Source: Betaproteobacteria bacterium
GTDB lineage: Bacteria > Pseudomonadota > Gammaproteobacteria > Burkholderiales > Burkholderiaceae_E
Assembly (NCBI GenBank): GCA_016868095.1
Contig: VGHV01000021.1
Span: 1 to 15,398 of the forward strand
Direction: 5' to 3'
Length of the DNA: 15,398 nucleotides
In this document: piece after piece, positions 1 through 6,935 of the stretch
How the letters are laid out: each line of letters starts with the position of its first letter
How positions within the stretch are numbered: position 1 is the first letter of the stretch
Program-made: the position numbers and the translations under genes
The notes under the pieces: generated by a model
Databases searched by the model: none
The model's input: only the letters and a program-made list of their open reading frames with translations
What the model was told of the DNA's origin: nothing

Positions 1-320
1 ACGATTTGTGCGCTGCACTTGATGGACGCGACAAGCGCTTATTGCAGTGGATCAGCGATCGTCAGATTAGCGCGCTGATTGCTGATAACTATGCGGTTGA
101 ACACTACGATGGCAGCAAGCCCCCCGGTCCTTGCGCGACCTTACCCCTGCATCAGCACTGCTTATTTAAGCTGGGTGTACCGCTTGGTGAAATTTGGTAC
201 CTCCACGAACTAGCCCAGGCTTTAAAGGCCCAGAAGCGCTCAAGGTTTTTACTCACAGCACCGCCGCTTCGCCTGCCTGGCGCCGTCGGATCGCCCGCAA
301 CACCTATTGCAACCCTTTGA
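1..320 (+). CDS. Cyclase family protein (putative metal-dependent hydrolase), C-terminal part, 5' end outside window
   Basis: The frame is open from the left edge (codons in phase with base 3) to a TGA at 318-320, so only about the last 105 residues are visible. They resemble the end of the cyclase/kynurenine formamidase-like family (PF04199): ADNYAVE, then an LH-rich stretch, GEIWYLHELA, and a closing TAPPLRLPGAVGSPATPIA. In this family that closing segment follows the last core strand. The metal-binding HxGTHxDxPxH motif would lie upstream of the window, so activity cannot be judged. No start is assigned; the TTG at base 6 is just an internal leucine. The acetoacetate-CoA ligase gene begins 61 bp downstream on the same strand, so the two may be co-transcribed. 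Family members act on various cyclic amides or N-formyl compounds; the substrate here is unknown. Confidence 0.75.
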   Translation, partial: DLCAALDGRDKRLLQWISDRQISALIADNYAVEHYDGSKPPGPCATLPLHQHCLFKLGVPLGEIWYLHELAQALKAQKRSRFLLTAPPLRLPGAVGSPATPIATL

Positions 321-381
321 GCTCAATGCAAGGCTTGATGATAAGAGCTCGCAAAAAGCCCCTCACGATACATAGCGCATC

Positions 382-2403
382 ATGATGAAAACCATACCAC
401 CTATGCTCTGGCAGGCAAGTGCTGAGCGCCTTGCCGCTTCGCCTATAACAATTTATATATCATTTCTAAAACAAACACGAGACTTGACATTCAAAGATTA
501 TCACAGCCTCTGGCAGTGGTCAGTGGATGATATTGAAGGCTTTTGGGCGAGTATTTGGGAGCACTTTAAGGTCCAAAGCGCAACGCCAGCGCCCGGTTAT
601 CACAAGGTACTTGCCAGTGCCACCATGCCAGGGGCCACGTGGTTTACAGGGGCAGCGATTAACTATGCAAAGCAGTGTTTGAGATGGTCTGAGCATGAGG
701 ACTTTGCACAAAAAGCCGCTGTGATCGCGCAAAGCGAAACACAAGCCGAGAGGCAGTGGACTTGGCAGGAGCTAGCCTCTGATGTTGCACATTTGCAAGC
801 CTTATTGCGCAATCAGGGCATTAAGCAAGGTGATCGTGTCGCAGCTTTTATGCCCAATGTTCCCGAAAGTTTAATGGCCTTGATGGCAAGCGCATCTTTG
901 GGTGCGATTTGGTCCTCAGCTTCACCTGATATGGGCGCAACAAGCGTGCTTGATCGATTTCGCCAAATTGAACCAAGCGTACTTGTTGCTGTTGATGGCT
1001 ATCACTATGCAGGAAAGGCTTACGATCGAAGTGAGGTACTGATCGATATTTTGAAACAATTGCCAAGTCTTCGCTTGGTTATTTTATTACCTACGATACA
1101 CAAAACAGATCATATCAAAGCATATTGCAGCGACCGTGGCATGGCTTATGTTGATATGCAAGATTTTCTGAGGCAATCAAGCACCCACTTCGCTAAGCCC
1201 AGCTTTGTTGATTTGCCCTTTGATGCACCTTTATGGATTGTTTACTCCTCTGGAACCACCGGCATGCCAAAGCCGATTGTTCACGGTCATGGAGGCACGA
1301 TTGTCGAAGGCTTAAAGAGTTTGGCCTTGGGCCTCGATATCAATCCTGGTGAGCGCTTCTTCTGGCAGACCTCAACCGGTTGGATTATGTGGAACTCCTT
1401 GGTCAGCTCTTTAATGGGCGGGGCGACGATCTTGCAACTTGACGGTCATCCGAGTTATCCCAACTTTGATACTTTGTGGTCCTTCGTGAGCCGACATCGA
1501 GCAAACTTGGTCGGCATCAGCCCAGCTTACATCGGGATGTGTATCAAGGAGCAGTACCGACCAAGCGAGCATGTTGATCTTAGTGCGCTTAAAACACTTG
1601 GGTCAACAGGCTCGCCGCTTACTGCTGCGGGCTATCGCTGGGTCTATGAGTCGGTGAGCAAGGATGTGATGTTGGCAAGCATCTCAGGGGGTACCGATCC
1701 AGGTGCAGCCTTTATTGGTGCTTCGGTCATGCTTCCGATTTATGAAGGTGAGATGCAATGTCGATGTTTGGGTTCGGCAACCGAAGCCTTTGACGACGAG
1801 GGGCATGCCCTGATCAATCAAGTGGGCGAATTGGTTTGTACCAAGCCATTGCCCTCAATGCCACTTTATTTTTGGAACGATCCAGAAAACAAACGTTACT
1901 TTGACAGCTACTTCACACAGTTTCCCGGCGTGTGGCGGCATGGCGATTGGCTAGAGATTACCGACCGAGGAAGTGCCATTATTTATGGCCGATCAGATTC
2001 GACCATAAACCGCCATGGCATCCGGATGGGAACCAGTGAGCTCTACCGAGTGGTCGAGGCCTTTGAGGCGATTGCCGATTCACTCGTCATCGATTTAGAG
2101 TACTTAGGTCGCCCGAGCATGATGCTCTTGTTTGTGGTCTTGCGCGGTGCGCACGCACTCGATGAAGCGCTCAGCAAGCGATTGCTCAGTGCCATCCGTG
2201 AACAATTATCAGCCCGGCATGTGCCAAATGCCGTGCATGCCATCGCCGAGGTTCCTCGCACCTTATCAGGTAAGAAGCTCGAAGTGCCGGTGAAAAAGAT
2301 ACTGCTTGGTCAAGACCCAGCGGCAGCACTCAATAAAGACTCGATGGCAAACCCACAAAGCATCCAGTGGTTTATCGAATTTGGCAAGGCCATGAATTCA
2401 TAG
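382..2403 (+). CDS. Acetoacetate-CoA ligase (acetoacetyl-CoA synthetase)
   Basis: Cytoplasmic ANL-superfamily enzyme that uses ATP to join acetoacetate and CoA, feeding ketone bodies or PHB breakdown products into central metabolism. At 673 residues it has the usual family length. An N-terminal synthetase cap (about residues 35-95) is followed by the AMP-binding core. The phosphate loop YSSGTTGMPK starts at Y288, the HGDW adenylation motif is at 520-523, and YGRSD followed by the hinge region starts at Y535. The C-terminal PRTLSGKK motif carries the conserved acyl-transfer lysine at about K631. The SGTTG loop and the HGIRMGTSELY region match acetoacetyl-CoA synthetases better than acetyl-CoA synthetases, as does the ending FIEFGKAM. 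The start is ATG 382, with a second ATG directly after it; neither has a clear Shine-Dalgarno sequence. The gene ends in the stop codon of the convergent lysR-type gene (6-bp overlap). A symbol such as aacS is used in the literature, but none is asserted here. Confidence 0.95.
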   Translation: MMKTIPPMLWQASAERLAASPITIYISFLKQTRDLTFKDYHSLWQWSVDDIEGFWASIWEHFKVQSATPAPGYHKVLASATMPGATWFTGAAINYAKQCLRWSEHEDFAQKAAVIAQSETQAERQWTWQELASDVAHLQALLRNQGIKQGDRVAAFMPNVPESLMALMASASLGAIWSSASPDMGATSVLDRFRQIEPSVLVAVDGYHYAGKAYDRSEVLIDILKQLPSLRLVILLPTIHKTDHIKAYCSDRGMAYVDMQDFLRQSSTHFAKPSFVDLPFDAPLWIVYSSGTTGMPKPIVHGHGGTIVEGLKSLALGLDINPGERFFWQTSTGWIMWNSLVSSLMGGATILQLDGHPSYPNFDTLWSFVSRHRANLVGISPAYIGMCIKEQYRPSEHVDLSALKTLGSTGSPLTAAGYRWVYESVSKDVMLASISGGTDPGAAFIGASVMLPIYEGEMQCRCLGSATEAFDDEGHALINQVGELVCTKPLPSMPLYFWNDPENKRYFDSYFTQFPGVWRHGDWLEITDRGSAIIYGRSDSTINRHGIRMGTSELYRVVEAFEAIADSLVIDLEYLGRPSMMLLFVVLRGAHALDEALSKRLLSAIREQLSARHVPNAVHAIAEVPRTLSGKKLEVPVKKILLGQDPAAALNKDSMANPQSIQWFIEFGKAMNS

Positions 2404-3327
2404 GCGTCGGTATCGCGCACGTCTGCGATGTGCTTGAGGCCATTGTACTAAAAAGTCGAGCAATGATTTGGCTGATCGTGGAAGGCTCGACGCCTCTTTC
2501 GCTACAATTTTTAATTCGCGGATCGCCCAGCTATCGTAGAGGTCGACCACCGCAAATAAGCCTCTGCGACCATAGCGAGCAGCCGCTGAGCGCGGTACAA
2601 CACCCACGCCAACACCTGCTTCGATCATGCGCAAAATGGAGTCAAAACTCGCCATTTGTAATCGAAATTGTAAATCTGCGCCAAGCTGTTGAGCTTGTGC
2701 TGATATAAATCCTGCAAGTGCACTGCTTTGGCTCAAGGTGACGTGGTACTCCTCGAGGGTATCGGCAAAGTGGACTTGGTTGCGCAGGGTTAGGCGATGG
2801 GTTTTAGGGACGGCCAGCACGAGATCGTCATGGCCAAATTCGTGGACCGCCAAACCTTCGGTATCGATTTCACCGGCGACAATGCCCAAATCGGCACGGG
2901 CCTGTTTTAAGGCGAGTACGACATCAGCGCTGAGGTGTTCTTTGAGGTCAATGGTAACTGTTGGGTTTTGTGTAAGAAATAGGCCGAGCGCCTCGGGCAG
3001 ATCGCCAGAGATTGACGTGGTGTTGGCAAAGAGGCGAACATGACCGCGCAAGCCCACGGCGAAATCGCGCAAATCCATGTGCAAATGGTCAAGCTGTCTT
3101 AAGACGCGACGCGCATGAAGCAAAAGTGCCTCGCCTGCTGCGGTTAAGGCGACACCGTGGGTGCGCCGATAGAGCAACTTGGTGCCAAGTTGGTCCTCAA
3201 GCTGGCGAACGCGGTTACTTGCCGATGCAAGCGACATGTGGCTTTGCTCAGCAGCTCTTGTGAGGCTCAGCGCCTCGGCAATATGCACAAAGAGTTGGAG
3301 ATCAGAGAGATCGAGGCGGCTTCGCAT
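2398..3327 (-). CDS. LysR-family transcriptional regulator
   Basis: A 309-residue protein of standard LysR length. The N-terminal winged helix-turn-helix (about residues 6-65) is typical: LQLFVHIAEALSLTRAA, then an ASASNRVRQLEDQLG recognition region and the wing TAAGEALL. A linker helix follows, then a two-lobed effector-binding domain (about 93-295) with the pattern DLGIVAGEIDTEGL and, near the end, EAGVGVGVVPRSAA. The effector is unknown. The start ATG at 3327 fits the family N-terminus; no Shine-Dalgarno is visible. It lies 24 bp downstream of the gamma-glutamylcyclotransferase gene on the same strand and is probably co-transcribed with it. It converges on the acetoacetate-CoA ligase gene: its TGA (2400-2398) directly abuts the ligase TAG. 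LysR proteins usually control a divergent neighbour. Here nothing is divergent from its own start, so the target cannot be read from position. Confidence 0.95.
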   Translation of the reverse strand: MRSRLDLSDLQLFVHIAEALSLTRAAEQSHMSLASASNRVRQLEDQLGTKLLYRRTHGVALTAAGEALLLHARRVLRQLDHLHMDLRDFAVGLRGHVRLFANTTSISGDLPEALGLFLTQNPTVTIDLKEHLSADVVLALKQARADLGIVAGEIDTEGLAVHEFGHDDLVLAVPKTHRLTLRNQVHFADTLEEYHVTLSQSSALAGFISAQAQQLGADLQFRLQMASFDSILRMIEAGVGVGVVPRSAAARYGRRGLFAVVDLYDSWAIRELKIVAKEASSLPRSAKSLLDFLVQWPQAHRRRARYRRL

Positions 3328-3351
3328 CGTTTGATTATGCGGCGCAATGAC

Positions 3352-4074
3352 TTAGTTCGATCGTCGTGCCTGGACTTCTTCGAGCAATTGCTGAAGCTTC
3401 TGGTCGCTGATACCGTGGTGCTGCAAGGCATGCACGGTGTTTGCGAGATAGTCTTGATTCGATCCTCGGTCGCCCCGGCACTGCGCTAAGCGCTTAAGCA
3501 GTTCGTCCTCTTTCAGTTGCAAGAAGTTTGGGTGTTCGCGGCGCGCTACAAAGCCAAGAGCGTTTAAGTACTCGCCGCTGGGAAGTCTTACTTTTAGAAG
3601 TTTTGCGCGATAAGCACCGTTGCGCATCTCGCGCGCCCACAGGGTTTTTAGAGCAAGGTCTTCCTGGCCGGCTACGAGCTCCCAAGCCATGCCATGACAG
3701 CTCCCACCTCGATCTAAACCGAGTACCACGCCTGGCTGCTCGGGCGTGCCACGGTATCGGGTCGAACTGATGCAAAATCGCCGGTGATAGCCGTCGACTC
3801 GAGCAAGTAGGCCACGCACAACAGGGATTTCTGGGTTCCAAATCAGAGATCCGTAACCGAAAACCCAGCGAACTTTGTCGAGCCAGACGGTCCAATCGGG
3901 TTCAGAAGGCCGCCAGGTTTGTTGCGGCGTCGGATGGGCGATCGTCTTGAGTGCTTGCTTTTTGGCTGAAGGGGACCAGGCTAATGGCTGATTCAACATC
4001 AAGGACGAATGCGCGTTACTCGTGGTTGCGAGCAAATTCGCTTGGTCGCCTTGATTGAGAAATTCCATCGCCAT
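3352..4074 (-). CDS. chaC: Gamma-glutamylcyclotransferase, ChaC type (glutathione-specific)
   Basis: ChaC-family enzymes cleave glutathione to 5-oxoproline and Cys-Gly in the cytoplasm. The 240-residue protein has the diagnostic substrate loop FGYGSLIWNPE (YGSLIW at 74-79). Next come the RFCISSTRYRGT and PGVVLGLDRGG strands, and then the WAREMRNGAY segment whose glutamate (E149) matches the family's catalytic acid. The end includes an LANTVHAL segment seen in ChaC proteins. About 65 residues precede the fold; they are poorly conserved, and the true start is uncertain. ATG 4074, ATG 4068 two codons on, and an internal Met at residue 26 are all possible, and none has a good Shine-Dalgarno. A weak -10-like CACAAT sits 8 nt upstream of ATG 4074 on the minus strand. 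It lies divergent from the DUF3717-like gene (63 bp apart) and leads into the lysR-type gene. The fold assignment is firm; the glutathione specificity is inferred. Confidence 0.88.
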   Translation of the reverse strand: MAMEFLNQGDQANLLATTSNAHSSLMLNQPLAWSPSAKKQALKTIAHPTPQQTWRPSEPDWTVWLDKVRWVFGYGSLIWNPEIPVVRGLLARVDGYHRRFCISSTRYRGTPEQPGVVLGLDRGGSCHGMAWELVAGQEDLALKTLWAREMRNGAYRAKLLKVRLPSGEYLNALGFVARREHPNFLQLKEDELLKRLAQCRGDRGSNQDYLANTVHALQHHGISDQKLQQLLEEVQARRSN

Positions 4075-4100
4075 ACGCGATGATTGTGCAATGCGGGGAA

Positions 4101-4164
4101 GAATTCAAGTAAAAATGATGAAATAAACCACAAGCATATGATTTCTTTACAACAACTTGAATTC
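4101..4164. repeat. 10-bp inverted repeat flanking the DUF3717 start codon
   Basis: GAATTCAAGT at 4101-4110 is the exact reverse complement of ACTTGAATTC at 4155-4164. The 44 bases between hold the ATG at 4138. The left arm also lies 27-36 bp upstream of the chaC-type ATG on the other strand. It may be a pair of operator half-sites or an mRNA stem around the translation start. Chance is not excluded, because each arm carries the self-complementary GAATTC. Confidence 0.45.
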
Positions 4165-4401
4165 GCTATCAATAGCGCTCGGCAGTCGAACCCCTCGCAA
4201 GGTACCGATGCCCAACTTAGCCCCGATGTTGCTTTACTCGCTGGGCTCTACGGGCGAATGATCTTTTATCGGCTTAAGACTTTGCCTTTGTCGTCGCTTT
4301 CGCAGCACGAGTTCGAGGCTTGGTCTCGGTGGACTTCGCCGCACGCGGCGCAAACTCAAAACTCACCTTACCCTGCGGATCAAGCGTCAGATAAGCCTTG
4401 A
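4138..4401 (+). CDS. Small DUF3717-like protein
   Basis: An 87-residue protein beginning MISLQQLEFAINSAR, with later LSPDVALLAGLYGRMIFYR and LSSLSQHEFEAW. This matches my recollection of DUF3717 (PF12512): about 70 residues, a conserved AIN motif early (AIN at residues 10-12), then a helix with ALA-type and Y-x-x-MI residues. I know the family from Burkholderiales; its function is unknown. It appears cytoplasmic, helical, and without a signal peptide or membrane segment. The start ATG 4138 is chosen because the family motif begins right there; the open frame reaches back to TTG 4084, but those residues look random. No clear Shine-Dalgarno is seen. The last 128 bp run antisense over the 3' end of topB. 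The conserved part stops at about residue 66, so the final 20 or so residues (polar, Q/S/P-rich) are probably unconstrained. A 10-bp inverted repeat flanks the start codon. Confidence 0.7.
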   Translation: MISLQQLEFAINSARQSNPSQGTDAQLSPDVALLAGLYGRMIFYRLKTLPLSSLSQHEFEAWSRWTSPHAAQTQNSPYPADQASDKP

Positions 4402-6820
4402 ACTTGCGCCTTGTTTTGCTCGATACGAAGTCCTGCAGCAAATCGGTCTTACCTTCATGGAGCAGTTTTTGCATTTGCTCGGTACTTACCATTTGTTGAA
4501 GAATCACCTTGCCTGAACGGAAGTCACATTGCTTGGGCAGCCTTAAACTTTGCTCGCAGGCGTAGGCTAGCGATTGTTCGAGTACCTTTGACTTGCACTT
4601 GGGGCAGGTGCCAACAACGGGCAGTTGGCTCAGATCGACCGCTTCGCTGTTCTCCTCACCATCTTGGGGTCCTTGCCCAAAATCGAAGGCGAGGCGATGG
4701 TCGGCGCCTAAACGCAACATCGCTGTGAAGGGGCGCCCTTGCTTGCTGCGAAAACCTTGCAGGGGACCAATCTCGCGTTGTTTGATCAGGTCCTCGGCTT
4801 CGTCAACCGACAAGGTTCTCGCGCCCGGCGTCTTTGAGATCGAAAAATCACAGGACACACAAGCATAACGACGGTAATTTTCCTTCACCAAAGCGCCGCA
4901 AGCCGGGCAGGGCGTTTTTAGGTCGACAAAATCACCGGGGACTGTGTCCGCGGCGAAATTTTTCGCTCGCTCGACAATTTGCTTGGCCATCTGGCTGATC
5001 TCGCGCATGAACTGCGAGCGCTCAAGCTCGCCACGCTCCATGAGCGACAGTTTGTGTTCCCATCCCCCGGTCAACTCGGGTAAGGTCAGTTCCTCAACAC
5101 CTAATCCGCGCAAAAGCGTCATCAGTTGAAAGGCTTTGGTGGTTGGAACCAGCTCTCGTGCTTCGCGATACAGGTAGTTTTCAGAGAGTAAGCCTTCGAT
5201 GATTGCCGCCCTTGTCGCCGGCGTGCCGAGTCCTTTCTCGGCCATCGCTTCGCGCCATTCCTCCTCATCGACCCGTTTGCCCGCACTTTCCATGGCCGAG
5301 AGCAAGCTTGCTTCGCTAAAACGTGCAGGTGGTCGAGTGTGCAAGGCCTGGCAGGCAAATGCTTGCATGCTGGCTGCCTCTTGCGAGGCGCCTTTCGGAC
5401 TGAGTTCAGGTAAGGCCGCTTCAGAGTCTGCGCGATCGCGCCCCATCACCGCAAGCCAGCCCGCTTCGATGAGCACTTTGCCTTCGGTTTTAAAGTGCAA
5501 ATCAGCAATTTGGGTAAGTCGGGTGGTGATTAAAAACTGGGCAGGCGGAAAAAAGACCGCCAGAAAGCGGCGCGCCACCATGTCGTAAATCTTCGCCTCG
5601 GCTTCACTCAAGCTAGCTAGCTTAGGGGTTGAAGGTGTTGGGATAATCGCGAAGTGATCACTTACTTTGCTATTGTCAAACACCCGCTTATTGGGCTTTA
5701 CCCAGCCTTGTTGCACGATGTTTTGGGCAAATTTCCCCAACTCATCGGCCTTGCTGAGGGCAGCCATCGTGTCTTGAACCGTTTGGAGGTAGTCCTCGGG
5801 AAGATGCTTGGAGTCGGTTCTCGGGTAAGTCAGTAGCTTGTGCTTCTCGTAGAGCGCCTGAGCTAGTGAAAGCGTGGTTTTGGCAGAAAAACCAAAGCGG
5901 CTGTTGGCTTCTCGCTGCAAGCTGGTCAGGTCAAAAAGCGCTGCTGCCGCCTGGGTGGAGGGTTTTGCCTCGTCTTTGGCAAGGGCAGGTTCTCCGCTTT
6001 GAAGCAATTGCTGGAGCTTTTGCTCAATCGCTTGTGCTTTTTCAGCTTCCCAGAGCCGTTCGGCCTTGGCTTCGTTGTCGCCCGGTGTGCGCTTAAAGCT
6101 TGGGTCAAACCAGCGAGCCTGGTAGCTCCCAGCCTGAACCTGGAACTGAGCGCTTAGCTCAAAGTAGGCCTTGGGGATAAACCGCTTGATTTGCTCTTCG
6201 CGCTCAACAACGATCGCAAGGGTTGGTGTTTGCACCCGCCCAACGGTTGTGAGGAAAAAGCCCCCGTCGCGCGAATTAAAGGCCGTCATCGCCCTTGTGC
6301 CGTTAATACCCACCAACCAGTCAGCCTCTGAGCGACAGCGGGCTGCATCGGCAAGCGCCTGCATTTGCGATTGCTCGCGTAGCTGAGAAAAAGCAAGTCG
6401 AATCGCAGCCGGGGTCATCGACTGAAGCCATAATCGCTTTATCGGCTGTTTACCCTTGGCGTGCTGAACGATGAGTTGAAAGATCAATTCGCCTTCGCGG
6501 CCTGCATCACAAGCGTTAATGAGTGCGGACACATCTTTTCGCTTGATCAAGCGGGTGAGCATTTTCAGGCGCTCTTCGTTTTTCGCAATCGGCCTGACGT
6601 CAAAGTGATCGGGCAATACCGGCAAATGGGCAAAGCTCCATTTACCCCTTTTGACCTCAAAGGCCTCGGGTGCAGCGATTTCAACCAAATGCCCAACGGC
6701 CGAGGAGAGCAGATAGTCTTCGCTCTCGTAGAACTCGCCCTGACGAGTAAAGCCGCCAAGGGCTTTGGCGATGTCGCTTGCGACAGAGGGCTTTTCAGCG
6801 ATGATAAGGGTCTTGGTCAT
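4274..6820 (-). CDS. topB: DNA topoisomerase III
   Basis: Type IA topoisomerase that passes single strands to decatenate and relax negatively supercoiled DNA, acting with RecQ-type helicases in family members. At 848 residues it has the usual length for betaproteobacterial TopB. The TOPRIM domain starts LIIAEKPSVA (E9) and carries ACDAGREGELIF (D105 and E109). The DxDxE triad reads D-A-G-R-E, so the middle acid is glycine, a form I know from other TopB proteins. The active-site tyrosine is in LLTYPRTDS (Y332). Two C-terminal zinc ribbons follow: CPAC...C..C and CPKC...C with a wider last pair ending QCDF. The end is a Lys/Ala/Thr-rich tail. ATG 6820 is chosen because MTKTLIIAEKPS is the family N-terminus. 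The open frame continues upstream to 7180, but that stretch lies inside dprA and has no homologous sequence. The final 128 bp overlap the DUF3717-like gene on the other strand. Confidence 0.97.
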   Translation of the reverse strand: MTKTLIIAEKPSVASDIAKALGGFTRQGEFYESEDYLLSSAVGHLVEIAAPEAFEVKRGKWSFAHLPVLPDHFDVRPIAKNEERLKMLTRLIKRKDVSALINACDAGREGELIFQLIVQHAKGKQPIKRLWLQSMTPAAIRLAFSQLREQSQMQALADAARCRSEADWLVGINGTRAMTAFNSRDGGFFLTTVGRVQTPTLAIVVEREEQIKRFIPKAYFELSAQFQVQAGSYQARWFDPSFKRTPGDNEAKAERLWEAEKAQAIEQKLQQLLQSGEPALAKDEAKPSTQAAAALFDLTSLQREANSRFGFSAKTTLSLAQALYEKHKLLTYPRTDSKHLPEDYLQTVQDTMAALSKADELGKFAQNIVQQGWVKPNKRVFDNSKVSDHFAIIPTPSTPKLASLSEAEAKIYDMVARRFLAVFFPPAQFLITTRLTQIADLHFKTEGKVLIEAGWLAVMGRDRADSEAALPELSPKGASQEAASMQAFACQALHTRPPARFSEASLLSAMESAGKRVDEEEWREAMAEKGLGTPATRAAIIEGLLSENYLYREARELVPTTKAFQLMTLLRGLGVEELTLPELTGGWEHKLSLMERGELERSQFMREISQMAKQIVERAKNFAADTVPGDFVDLKTPCPACGALVKENYRRYACVSCDFSISKTPGARTLSVDEAEDLIKQREIGPLQGFRSKQGRPFTAMLRLGADHRLAFDFGQGPQDGEENSEAVDLSQLPVVGTCPKCKSKVLEQSLAYACEQSLRLPKQCDFRSGKVILQQMVSTEQMQKLLHEGKTDLLQDFVSSKTRRKFKAYLTLDPQGKVSFEFAPRAAKSTETKPRTRAAKATTKAKS

Positions 6821-6842
6821 GGCAATAGGGCTAAGGGGGCGG

Positions 6843-6872
6843 ATCATACGCGTCATTAAAGGACATGAGCAA
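6843..6872 (-). promoter_or_regulatory. Possible sigma-70 promoter for topB
   Basis: On the minus strand, TTGCTC (6872-6867) and TATGAT (6848-6843) are separated by 18 bp. The -10 matches the consensus at five of six bases and the -35 at four. Transcription would start about 15 nt before the topB ATG at 6820, inside the 115-bp gap after dprA. This would let topB be expressed independently of dprA. It is seen by eye only. Confidence 0.45.
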
Positions 6873-6935
6873 GCCCAGTCCCTACAAGAAAGCCGAAAAA
6901 GTACAAGTTTTCTTAACGGATATTGTTTCGTGCTT

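Noticed and set aside
317-326. TTGAGCTCAA palindrome over the stop of the cyclase-family gene, with a second GAGCTC at 345-350
   Set aside because: Short, without a T-run, and not a convincing terminator or operator.
484-489. Perfect -35 hexamer TTGACA
   Set aside because: It lies inside the ligase coding sequence and no -10 sequence follows at 16-18 bases.
3494-3895. Open frame of 133 codons in another frame over the ChaC-type gene
   Set aside because: It is Arg/Ser-rich, unlike a folded protein, and the true frame has complete family motifs.
4084-4137. Earlier TTG start for the DUF3717-like protein
   Set aside because: The added residues look random and the family pattern begins at ATG 4138.
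6461-6859. Open frame of 132 codons antisense to topB
   Set aside because: It mirrors the strongly conserved TOPRIM region, has no recognisable protein features and no start signal, so it is a shadow frame.
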